From: Pseudevernia furfuracea
Taxonomy: Eukaryota; Ascomycota; Lecanoromycetes; Lecanorales; Parmeliaceae
Assembly (NCBI GenBank): GCA_022315425.1
Contig: JAIUPT010000042.1
Span: 744,001-808,000 of the forward strand
DNA: 64,000 nucleotides
Direction of reading: 5' to 3'
The notes beneath the pieces were generated by a model. It was not told where the DNA came from. It searched no databases and was given only the letters and a program-made list of their open reading frames with translations. The position numbers were made by a program, and so were the translations under genes. Shown one piece after another: positions 9,685 to 18,527 of the stretch (its first letter is position 1; every line of letters begins with the position of its first letter).

Positions 9685-12600
9685 ATGGCAAGCTCAGGTT
9701 CAAGCTGGGCGGCGCCTTCGCTTGCCCGCTATAGGCCCGCTATTCTAGCTTTGACAGCACTTGCTGCAGGATGTACCATTTACTATATTCATGAGCAGAT
9801 ATGGTCTTCATCGACAGCACCAAAAGCCTCGCTGCAACGCTCAAATGCGCGTAGGCGACGGCATCATCAACGTCCACCCAGAAGATCAAGCAGTAGTAGT
9901 TCCAATTATCTAGCTCCTGGGCTTACTGAGAGATCGAGATATGTACCGGATGTTGCCTGGGGCACCGTACCCGTGTCTCTGGACTTCCTTGCAGATGCGG
10001 CTTTCGACCACGAGACATTTGGGGATCACTTATATAACTCTTCGACTGACGATAGGGTCGGCATTGTTACTCCATTATGTCGTCGTATGCCTTTCGAGCA
10101 GGATATTCAAGAAGCCGCTGCCAGTGATGAGGAAGCATCGACAATCCGAAGAGAGCTAGAAGAGGCTTTCCTGTGTTTCTACTTCTGGAAGCATATCCCA
10201 CCGAGTCCTATTACAGACGAACAGCGGGGCTCGATCATTTCTCAACTCGGAGAAAATGGCGGCTTCTCAGCTGAGATCATTACCACAGCGTTGCAATGGC
10301 ACCAAGCCGGGATACTTACAGAACGCATTGAATGGTGGGAGCGGCTTGTTGAAGACAGACGCCGAGATCGTTTTGGTGAAGGGCAGCCCCACCAACAGGA
10401 TCCCATCCACGGCGACTTAGCTTCGACAATGCAAGCTCTTGAAGGACGGGAGACGGTGGCAGACGTTGACAGCGAGCACTCCTGGCGTGAGGAAAGTGGG
10501 ACCAATGACGGCCAAGATGACAGCAAAGAAGGTCAAAACCTCGGTAACCTGCTCTGGCGCATAGCCGAGGAGCAAGCACGTAAAGAAAGCTACGTCCATC
10601 GCGGAGTCACCTGCAACAGCTGTAATGCCATGCCCATCAAAGGCATACGGTATCGTTGCTCCAATTGTGTGGACTTTGACTTGTGCGAACAATGCGAAGC
10701 TATGCAAATACACTCAAAGACCCACCTCTTTTATAAAGTCCGAATTCCAGCACCTTTCCTTGGCAATTCGAGGCAACCCCAATCTGTTTGGTATCCTGGC
10801 AGGCCAACCACCGTGACGTATAGCATTCCTAAAGAGGTTATGGAGATGATCAAGAGGGACACTGGGTATCAAGCTGTGGAAGTTGAGGCTCTCTGGGAGC
10901 AATTCAGATGTCTGGCAGCGACTGAATGGGATGACGACCCTTGTGAATATAATCTAGCAATCGACAGAAGAACCTTTGACAAATGCTTCGTACCAAACAC
11001 TTCGATGCGCTCTCCACCCCCAAATCTGATTTACGACCGCGCCTTTTCTTTCTATGATGTGGACAACGATGGTTTGATCGGGTTCCGAGAATTCATCAAT
11101 GGACGTGCAGCTCTTACTAGGAACAAACCTAACGAACGCTGGAAGCGAGTCTTTAGAGGCTACGATATTAACAATGACGGCTTTGTTGATCGTAGAGACT
11201 TCCTGCGGATGTTCAGAGCCTACTATGCGCTTACTAAAGAGCTCACGCTGGATGTTATCAATGGACTAGAAGACGACGTCTCCGAAAATGGAGCAAGGGA
11301 TATCGTCCTCGGCAGCCAGCCCATCAGCTCGGCATTCTCTGGCGCCATTCCACCGGGTGAGCGCTTAAGAACGGACGAGGGCAAAAGGCGAGACGAGCAC
11401 GGGGATTATCAGATATGCGACGAAATTGGGGGGGCTGTTGATGATAGAGACCATGAGGTGGCGAATCTCGATGAAGTACTTGCTGATTCCACCGAAGCAG
11501 CCAGATTTGGGCACGTCCAACGGAAAGGAATCATTGGGCCATGGGTTGGAGATGTTATCAAGAATGACAAATGGCCTCCTGGGGCCATTTCACGCGACGA
11601 CCTCCAAAAGGTGTTCCCGCACTTGGAGGAGCTAAAAGACGTGATTAGCGTTGAAGATCAAGATGCTGTTCGACGCGTGGCTCATGAAAGGGTCGCAAGA
11701 GAGCATCAAGAACGCCAATTTGTCCGACGAATCGCCGTTCGCAACAGGAAACAGAGGCAGTCTTTCTATCTCGATGGTGGGGATGCTGCTAAGGAAGAGA
11801 AACAATCAGAGTCTGAAGATGAAGGCACCGCTACTTCACTACGCCAAATCGACAAGTCACGAAGGGACGATCTCGTACGTATCTTGGGATCCAGCAAAGC
11901 CGGCGAGTTCCGGATGCGTTTGATTGACTGCATCAAAGCTATGGATTGGCCTCTAGAGTCTGCAGAGAAATTGATGAATGATGTCTTTGAGATGATCTTT
12001 AATGAGTGGGGCGGTAAAGAAATCGCCGAGGATTTGTCTGGATATGGTTCACTTCAGCACGATGCGAGTGAATTTGTTGTAACATTTGATTCGCTCGTCA
12101 GCCACATTAGCGACGCGATCAAAGTTCCGGGCCCTCAAGAATCGGCAGACGAGCAACGCAAATCTCTTCCGTCGTCGTCGTCACGTCGGTCGCGCTCATC
12201 ATCAAAGGTACGCTTTCGAGACGACGTAGGTACCGACGACGGGCACGAATCTCGATCCAGAGCAACATCAATATCGTCACGTAGTATTCCCGTCAATGAA
12301 CGCTGGGGCGGCTTTATACCTGAGCCTGAGAAAGACGTTGGTCGGGAGGTGCTCTACCAGGTCACACAGGAAGCACTCAATGAGCTGCTTGATCCTGTTT
12401 TCAGATTGAGAGAAGATCTAGCGCTTGCGGCGGTTCGTACGAAGCGCATGAGGGAGCAGCATAGGGCAGAAATTCTCGCATCTGTGAAGGACCCTTGGAC
12501 GATGAAAAAGTGTCTGAATATCTACCAGAAGCGGTGGCGTCTCAAACAACAAAGCCGACAAAAAGGCTATCTAGGTACCCAAGAGATCGAAGAGACATTC

Positions 12601-13698
12601 GGCGCTGACGAACTACTCTCCTTTATGTCACGAACAGAAGCAGGCGAACTCGACAGTCAAACTGGGGAACAATGTTCTCGCTGCAAGGTCTCGGGTGTAG
12701 AGTCTTGGATCTGGGCCGGCCAGTTTTGTGAAAAATGCCGCAAACCCTCTGCAGAGGCAGTAGAGCTTACGGCGGCCGAATTTGGGAAGCCGCGAGTTGT
12801 TTGTGCTAGTTGTGGCGAAGCAGTGTTAACTCCTGGCATGTATTGCGGGAATTGTGGTACTCCTTCAAAGGAGATCACTGATGAAATCGAAAAATTGTGG
12901 AAGATCCTGCGTGGAAGTCATGAAGGTTCAGAACGAGAAGTGATCCAAGATGGAAGGGAGCTCAAATCTACGCCCAACGAAGAACACGAACCACTCTTCC
13001 TTCCGCTCGAAGATCTCCATAGCTCCGTCGCCGCGTTCAATCAGGCTAATCCCCCGGCTCTGGAAGAGACGATCGCCCAGAAGCCTCTAGAGGACCTCCT
13101 CGCAGAATCAGGCTACGCTGCCACCTCTCCCGGCAATACTTCCAGCGCCCAATCACCACGACCAGATCCAACTCTCCCACAGCATAGACCGAACGAAAGC
13201 CAAGGAATTGACCCTAATCTCCAACTAGACGGAACCAGCGATATTGCAACCTCGGTATCGGCTTCTTCTCAGCACAGTTTTCATACAACTCAAACACGGA
13301 TTCCGACTGTCAATTCAGGAGAACCTCCCAAACTTCCAATCCCAGACCCAACACTACCCCAAAATCGACCCAATAGTCTCAGGACATCTTCAGCCAAATC
13401 CAACACGAATCCTCCCACCTCGACCTCCACTGCCGAACCTACACCCAAAGTGACCATGAGCGGCGTCTCGTTCAATAACTTCCCTGGCCAAGACCAGAAA
13501 TCTAACGAGACTGATGATGGTCCAGTAGAACTCAACACGTTAAGGTATTATGCTGCGCTGGATATGATCGAGGCGGAGGACAAAGAACGCGGCGGACCGG
13601 GGAGATTGAGCTTTCCTGAATGGGAAGACATTATGAAGGGAGAAAAGGGGCAAGCGCTAGGATTCCTGGGAAGCTGGATTGAGATCGCCAGCTTTTAA
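9685..13698 (+). CDS. Large single-pass protein with ZZ zinc finger, EF-hands and C-terminal zinc ribbon
   Basis: Single exon, 1337 residues. Residues about 15-35 form one hydrophobic segment (AILALTALAAGCTIYYIH) followed by a basic stretch, so the protein is probably anchored with its bulk in the cytosol. A ZZ-type zinc finger spans about 310-360 (CNSC...RYRCSNC...DLCEQC...H...H). Two EF-hand loops follow at about 457 (DVDNDGLIGFREF) and 494 (DINNDGFVDRRDF), both with the acidic positions needed for calcium binding. After a charged linker come paired CxxC motifs at about 997-1060 (CSRC, CEKC, CASC, CGNC) that look like one or two zinc ribbons, then a Pro/Ser-rich tail ending in an acidic segment. 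ZZ/EF-hand proteins occur across filamentous fungi, but I know of no assigned function. Calcium-regulated scaffold is an inference. Confidence 0.88.
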   Translation: MASSGSSWAAPSLARYRPAILALTALAAGCTIYYIHEQIWSSSTAPKASLQRSNARRRRHHQRPPRRSSSSSSNYLAPGLTERSRYVPDVAWGTVPVSLDFLADAAFDHETFGDHLYNSSTDDRVGIVTPLCRRMPFEQDIQEAAASDEEASTIRRELEEAFLCFYFWKHIPPSPITDEQRGSIISQLGENGGFSAEIITTALQWHQAGILTERIEWWERLVEDRRRDRFGEGQPHQQDPIHGDLASTMQALEGRETVADVDSEHSWREESGTNDGQDDSKEGQNLGNLLWRIAEEQARKESYVHRGVTCNSCNAMPIKGIRYRCSNCVDFDLCEQCEAMQIHSKTHLFYKVRIPAPFLGNSRQPQSVWYPGRPTTVTYSIPKEVMEMIKRDTGYQAVEVEALWEQFRCLAATEWDDDPCEYNLAIDRRTFDKCFVPNTSMRSPPPNLIYDRAFSFYDVDNDGLIGFREFINGRAALTRNKPNERWKRVFRGYDINNDGFVDRRDFLRMFRAYYALTKELTLDVINGLEDDVSENGARDIVLGSQPISSAFSGAIPPGERLRTDEGKRRDEHGDYQICDEIGGAVDDRDHEVANLDEVLADSTEAARFGHVQRKGIIGPWVGDVIKNDKWPPGAISRDDLQKVFPHLEELKDVISVEDQDAVRRVAHERVAREHQERQFVRRIAVRNRKQRQSFYLDGGDAAKEEKQSESEDEGTATSLRQIDKSRRDDLVRILGSSKAGEFRMRLIDCIKAMDWPLESAEKLMNDVFEMIFNEWGGKEIAEDLSGYGSLQHDASEFVVTFDSLVSHISDAIKVPGPQESADEQRKSLPSSSSRRSRSSSKVRFRDDVGTDDGHESRSRATSISSRSIPVNERWGGFIPEPEKDVGREVLYQVTQEALNELLDPVFRLREDLALAAVRTKRMREQHRAEILASVKDPWTMKKCLNIYQKRWRLKQQSRQKGYLGTQEIEETFGADELLSFMSRTEAGELDSQTGEQCSRCKVSGVESWIWAGQFCEKCRKPSAEAVELTAAEFGKPRVVCASCGEAVLTPGMYCGNCGTPSKEITDEIEKLWKILRGSHEGSEREVIQDGRELKSTPNEEHEPLFLPLEDLHSSVAAFNQANPPALEETIAQKPLEDLLAESGYAATSPGNTSSAQSPRPDPTLPQHRPNESQGIDPNLQLDGTSDIATSVSASSQHSFHTTQTRIPTVNSGEPPKLPIPDPTLPQNRPNSLRTSSAKSNTNPPTSTSTAEPTPKVTMSGVSFNNFPGQDQKSNETDDGPVELNTLRYYAALDMIEAEDKERGGPGRLSFPEWEDIMKGEKGQALGFLGSWIEIASF

Positions 13699-14166
13699 GA
13701 TGGTCGAGATTGGAGAATGTGTAACAGACGGTTGACAGCGGCAGTGTACAGCATCATATAGATGTGCGAGGCCGCTTTCTAGGTCGCAGTAAATGAGTCG
13801 ATGAAACCATCTTGAGTACGCGCCGTCTCACAACTGCATACGTAATAAATCGGACAAGGGCCCACAGTCTCCCCTTTTGACCCTCTTATATGTTTCCAAC
13901 CAGCGGTCACTACTCATATTCTCCAAGTCTCTCCTCTGAGTTCCGTCGATGCCCCCTTTCAACCCTGACTCAAGTTTCTTCTTTGGAATCTGCAAGATAG
14001 AGTAGACCCGGAGAGGAGCATTACCTACTGTATATGTGCACGATGCAGCGAATCTGGGAGCAGGATTTATGTTTTCAATAGTGTGCATAGTCAGAGGACG
14101 TCAAGGGTATCTGTGAAATGAATTTATCGGCAGCGTGACTTGTAATTGCCAATAACGATGTTCATA
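13699..14166. other. Convergent 3' region, ZZ/EF-hand gene / COX10
   Basis: Terminators of two convergent genes. No additional gene recognised. Confidence 0.45.
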
Positions 14167-15831
14167 TTATGATCCACTGGAGGTAAGGGCTCTAACCACC
14201 TGTAATGGATGTCCATGAGTATCACGCGTCTCTACCTCTTCATCGTCCAGCCAAAGATCTTCGTCTTCGCTTTCACCATTTAGCCGCTTCCATATTCCCT
14301 CCCACAGCCCTTTCTTATGCACCATAGCCAGCACCATGACCACCGGCAGATGCCAGACACTTGCCCAGAACAAGCCCCTAGCACTTCCCTTGTGTCCCTC
14401 TTTTCTCCAGAACCTCCACGCCTCTTTGACCATCCATGCATTGACAATGCTGCTTGTGACCAAGAACCCTTGATCCGTAATCTGAAACCACCACAGGCCA
14501 GCACAGATCGGAAAGCAGAGTATCGCATATCGAAGCGCCACTCGGCCGTTCATCTTAGCGTTCGTCCACGCAAGCATACGGTATCCGGCATTCTTGTACT
14601 CCTCCCGAATAGGCCAGCTCAAGGAATTGAAGTGTGGAAATTGCCAGGCAAAGAGTAATCCTGCGAGAAGCCATCCGCCAATGCTTCCTTCACTGAATAA
14701 AAGTTCTCGCCATTCTCCACTTCCTGTAGCACTTTGTCCTGCTGCGGCCGCCCAGCCCATCAATGGAGGAATACCGCCAACTATAGCTCCGGCCCACGTA
14801 TTTAGAACGGAAATCCGTTTCATAGGCGTGTAGATTCCAGCGTATAGCACGATGTTCAATCCTCCCAGGAAGGCTACCGTAGGGTTGACGCCGAACCACA
14901 AGCTCCCTATCCCTAAAGCTCCAGCGGCCCCTGCGAATATCAAAGCTCCTTTCTTGCCTATGAGGCCACGAACGAGGGGTCGATTGCGTGTCCGGCTCAT
15001 TTGTGCATCGTACTTGGGCTCCAATAGCATGTTCAAAGCATTTGCAGAAGCACAACAGAGTGCAGTACCAGAAGTGAGAAAGATGAGAGTCAAAGCCGAC
15101 AGGGAGGGAGATGCGGTGGTCGATGGTAGGAGAAGCGCGGGGACAGGGTAGAGCGAGTATGCGGTCGCTGTTGTTAAGACGATCAGGAAGGAGAGACGTG
15201 GTTTCGAGAGGGAGAGGCAGGTCGTGAGTAGTCGACGAAGAGATGTGGCGGGCATGGTTGAGGATAAAGTAGAGAGGCGAGAGGACGCATCGAGAGGAAG
15301 AGGAGCTTCTGTATGGATCTCATCTTTTATACGTCTTCTTCTTCGATGCGGAAGTTCTGAGGAGCCATTCGAGGCCTCAGGAAGGGGTTGACTCGGCGAA
15401 TTAGTTCCCAAAGTCGTGGTAGATACATCTTCTGGTATTGGTGGGCGCGTGGCCATAGCTACTTCGTATTGCGGGGTCGTCGACTGCCCTGGAGCCTTGG
15501 AGATTTCAAGGCTACCATTGGCAGAGAAATACTCTCTTCGTAGCAACTTTCCAAGCTTGGGATTGGCAGCAATGGCTTCATTGTATGATAGGGAGACGCT
15601 GAAAGGGCGCCTGATCGTCCTTGTTCTTTTAAGGCGTAGTAGGCATCTTGCACATATCTGATCAATCTCAAACAGGCGGGGCCTGAACACTTTGGCTCGC
15701 AATGACATGCCACCAATATGTACAATTCTTCTATCTCGTCTGCCCAAAGACATCATTTCTGAGGGCGGCGATCCAGGTATGGAGCTAGTGTATTGAAACG
15801 CCGGAGCCAACCCCCCATCATTGTTTCCCAT
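14167..15831 (-). CDS. COX10: Protoheme IX farnesyltransferase (heme O synthase), mitochondrial
   Basis: Single exon, up to 554 residues. The UbiA-type prenyltransferase core starts near residue 205 (SLSKPRLSFLIVLTTATAYSL). It carries the aspartate-rich substrate motif ALNMLLEPKYDAQMSRTRNRPLVRG at about 262-286, and alternates hydrophobic helices with IYTPMKR and GGIPPLMGWAAA loops, all diagnostic of Cox10. The enzyme farnesylates protoheme to heme O in the inner mitochondrial membrane, the first step toward heme A for cytochrome c oxidase. The long basic N-terminus is a mitochondrial presequence. The start is uncertain: an in-frame Met at 15708 (MSLRAKVFRPRLF...) gives a more typical presequence than the first ATG at 15831. 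Residues about 125-200 are a Ser/Thr/Pro-rich linker of fungal type. It is divergent from the next gene with 381 bp between starts. Confidence 0.95.
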   Translation of the reverse strand: MGNNDGGLAPAFQYTSSIPGSPPSEMMSLGRRDRRIVHIGGMSLRAKVFRPRLFEIDQICARCLLRLKRTRTIRRPFSVSLSYNEAIAANPKLGKLLRREYFSANGSLEISKAPGQSTTPQYEVAMATRPPIPEDVSTTTLGTNSPSQPLPEASNGSSELPHRRRRRIKDEIHTEAPLPLDASSRLSTLSSTMPATSLRRLLTTCLSLSKPRLSFLIVLTTATAYSLYPVPALLLPSTTASPSLSALTLIFLTSGTALCCASANALNMLLEPKYDAQMSRTRNRPLVRGLIGKKGALIFAGAAGALGIGSLWFGVNPTVAFLGGLNIVLYAGIYTPMKRISVLNTWAGAIVGGIPPLMGWAAAAGQSATGSGEWRELLFSEGSIGGWLLAGLLFAWQFPHFNSLSWPIREEYKNAGYRMLAWTNAKMNGRVALRYAILCFPICAGLWWFQITDQGFLVTSSIVNAWMVKEAWRFWRKEGHKGSARGLFWASVWHLPVVMVLAMVHKKGLWEGIWKRLNGESEDEDLWLDDEEVETRDTHGHPLQVVRALTSSGS

Positions 15832-16212
15832 TCTCTTCTAGTCGAAGACCGCTTAACCTCAAAATCAACTGAAGGAAAGATGGCATGCCATACTGACTGT
15901 GCGCATATTGCCCGGTGTTAGATGGTCAAAGCTGCTGTTTCCCGTTGTAGGTGGTGGTGCTCCATATGTGAGTCACTCTCTTAAGCAGCACCCCACTTGG
16001 GTGGTGGTGGGCCTAATAAATCCATATGCGTGTATTTGAGCAATATTCAACAACGACGCTAAGTATTCACTTCCTTATTTCAATTTCTGTCACATTTCTG
16101 TGGTTTTTCTTCATCCTCTCATATTCCATCGACGCCTCCAAATTCCTCATATCCACCGGTCTCTGTCCATGATATTCTCCTCAGTCCGCATACAGTCCAG
16201 GAAGCTACAACA
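15832..16212. promoter_or_regulatory. Divergent promoter region, COX10 / F-box-like gene
   Basis: The 381 bp between divergent starts contains a TGAGTCA palindrome at 15969-15975, the core recognised by Gcn4/Cpc1-type bZIP factors, and two TCCATATG strings about 60 bp apart. A CT-rich leader (about 16075-16160) precedes the downstream start. Function is inferred only. Confidence 0.4.
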
Positions 16213-17514
16213 ATGGAAGGGCGGAAATCTATAGAGTCATCTCACAGTCGCCATGCAAGCCGAGCTCGCGAGAGCATTTCGATAAAGAATGCTCAACGTC
16301 TACCGCAGGACATGGTATGCGACCCATGGCCAGTCACGAAATTCGGGTACAGAAAAGACGCCGTTTGGGAAGCAGCCCAAGTATTAGTTCGAGCGCGCAA
16401 CGCCGAACTCATCAAAGCTTGCAGCAATGTGATCATTCTTCTACCAGCAAGTGGCGAAGTTCCTGGTGTCCAAGGAGGTTCACTTGAAAGACCTCTTTAC
16501 AGCCTCCGCCCGCCAAATATGGAACCGTTCAAGATCCATCTATGGCAGATCCCCGCGGTGAATACTTGGAATAGAATAACGTGGTCGTGGAACATTGCCC
16601 AAGGAAAGATCATGGTGCGTCGAGGCCAGAAGTCCGAACCACTCACCCATCTCCTCAAGACCCTTGGAGTCTCTAAAGGCGAGGCAAAGATGAGCGATCT
16701 GTGCAACCACTTCCGATGTTGGAGGTCCCTCAACACCGCTGGTGAATGGCTCAATGAGTTTCCTAAGCATCTCCGCGAGTTGGTCTACCGAAGATGGTGG
16801 TCCTTCAATGGCTTTCATTTTCTAAAGCTTCCTCCCGAGCTAAGGGAAATAATCCTGACTTTCGCCGTTGCACCTATCGCCATACCATTTGCGAGGAGAT
16901 GGCCTTCAAAACGGTATATTCAACTGAAAAAGCTGGATATGCGTCTCTCTCTCGTCAGTAAGCAACTCAATCGTGAGGTGATTGCAACCTTAATAGCTCA
17001 TACCAAATTCTACTTTCACAATATTGAACAATTCTTGAAGTTCTTCCGGCACACAGATGATGTGTCACGGGCCATCTATCGACCTCTTCGAGGGTTTCGG
17101 TACTTGGAATTGGATCTAGGTCTAGATAGCTTACATAGTCTATTTGGTGTAAGCTTCGGCCTCAATGTGTTCCACCCACGAGTCATATCCTACGAGCGGC
17201 GTCTCGCTCTTGACCCTGGTATATTCTTCAACGACAAACCCCCCCTTTGTCACAAAATATGCATCAGAATTCCGCGCGTCTTTCAGCAAAAGCCTCGCGC
17301 TGACCACACTTGCTGCCAAAAGGTGCATAATCTGGCGTTGTGGGCCGGTGCACGGGCACGACTCCGTAACATTGCTGTGGTTGAACTGGTCGGTCACATC
17401 GATGAAACACAGAAAAAGGAGTGGCTAGCCGAACATGCCCTCGAACGGAAGGGGGTTATACCGGAAGCAAAGGATTTTGCAGGGTGGCAAAGGGGGATTT
17501 GGACTCAATGGTGA
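16213..17514 (+). CDS. Hypothetical fungal protein with F-box-like segment
   Basis: Single exon, 433 residues, ATG in good context after a CT-rich leader. The middle carries FLKLPPELREIILTFAVAP at about 202-220, resembling the F-box-like start found in many fungal hypothetical proteins. It is followed by LSLVSKQLNREVIATLIAHTKFYFHN, the usual conserved continuation in that group. The C-terminal half includes a short Cys/His pair (DHTCCQKVH) that is not a recognisable zinc finger, and ends ...GWQRGIWTQW. No signal peptide or membrane segment is evident. If the F-box is functional it would bind Skp1 in an SCF ubiquitin ligase; no substrate-binding repeats can be seen, so this stays speculative. 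Confidence 0.72.
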   Translation: MEGRKSIESSHSRHASRARESISIKNAQRLPQDMVCDPWPVTKFGYRKDAVWEAAQVLVRARNAELIKACSNVIILLPASGEVPGVQGGSLERPLYSLRPPNMEPFKIHLWQIPAVNTWNRITWSWNIAQGKIMVRRGQKSEPLTHLLKTLGVSKGEAKMSDLCNHFRCWRSLNTAGEWLNEFPKHLRELVYRRWWSFNGFHFLKLPPELREIILTFAVAPIAIPFARRWPSKRYIQLKKLDMRLSLVSKQLNREVIATLIAHTKFYFHNIEQFLKFFRHTDDVSRAIYRPLRGFRYLELDLGLDSLHSLFGVSFGLNVFHPRVISYERRLALDPGIFFNDKPPLCHKICIRIPRVFQQKPRADHTCCQKVHNLALWAGARARLRNIAVVELVGHIDETQKKEWLAEHALERKGVIPEAKDFAGWQRGIWTQW

Positions 17515-18527
17515 GATCGCGTTTCATTCTTTTTCCTCGAGGTGACGGCCACTTTCTCTGCTTGGTCTCGATGATTTGGTACTATATCTCCGTTGTGTGT
17601 TCGGGGTGCCACCAGTGCAGCCTGTTGCTTTGCGCAATTTGCTAACAGGGCTATAGCAGCCAGTCGGAATGCGAATGCAACCCAAAATGCAACACATGGG
17701 GACTCTAGTCATGATCCCAGTCAATCCCGCCCCAAACATCCCAACGCGAGCTCAAACTCTTTCGCAACGCTTATAATTGAAAGCTCTGAATCTCTTCGAC
17801 TCATGTACCCGTGATATCCCGTATTCTCTCGCACCCAAGATCCTATCCTATTACGGCAGCAGTTGGCAATGTGACTCTTGAATCGCGTGGCATGGTTGAT
17901 GTTCGATCGTGTCTGCGAACGCAGAGCGGATGTTGCAAGTGGTACGGTGTTTGATAATTTATGGTCAGGAGCCTCCGCTTCGTGGTGCAGACAAGCTTTT
18001 GGATCCAACATAAATGCAAATATGACATCTCACCACTCATTCGCCGCTGCAAAACCCATGGTCAGCCAGCCGAGCTTGCTCTAGGAAGCGAGTTGATATT
18101 GGGTACGAAGTGATTATGCAGCTTGGCCTCGACGTGTTTGGCGACAATGGAACTCCTAATACCTTCTGCTGTTCTTATTTGCCCATTGCGCCCTACTTGA
18201 GCCAGGACCGGCGAGATTCCTCAAAATTGCGTGGTTGTTGTCACCCTACACACCATTTTTCTGGTCAAACACCGCCCTTTCATTGGCCAGCACCGTTAAT
18301 GAAGTAGAAGATAGTGCCAACACGACGGCTCAACCCTACAAAGTCAAGGCGACAAAAGCCCATGCGTTCAGAACCTCATACTCCATCATAAAATCCAGAA
18401 TCGCTTGCATTGCATGGGGTATCATATCTCTCCCTATATACACTTTCCGAAAAACAAAGAAGCGTACGCATTACCGTTTCCGTGCCCTTTAGGCATTCTT
18501 GCCTGCCCATTTGAGGCAAACACTCTC
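17515..18527. other. Convergent intergenic region, about 1 kb
   Basis: Between the 3' ends of the F-box-like gene and CET1. Frames here are short and none resembles a known protein. Nothing else recognised. Confidence 0.5.
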
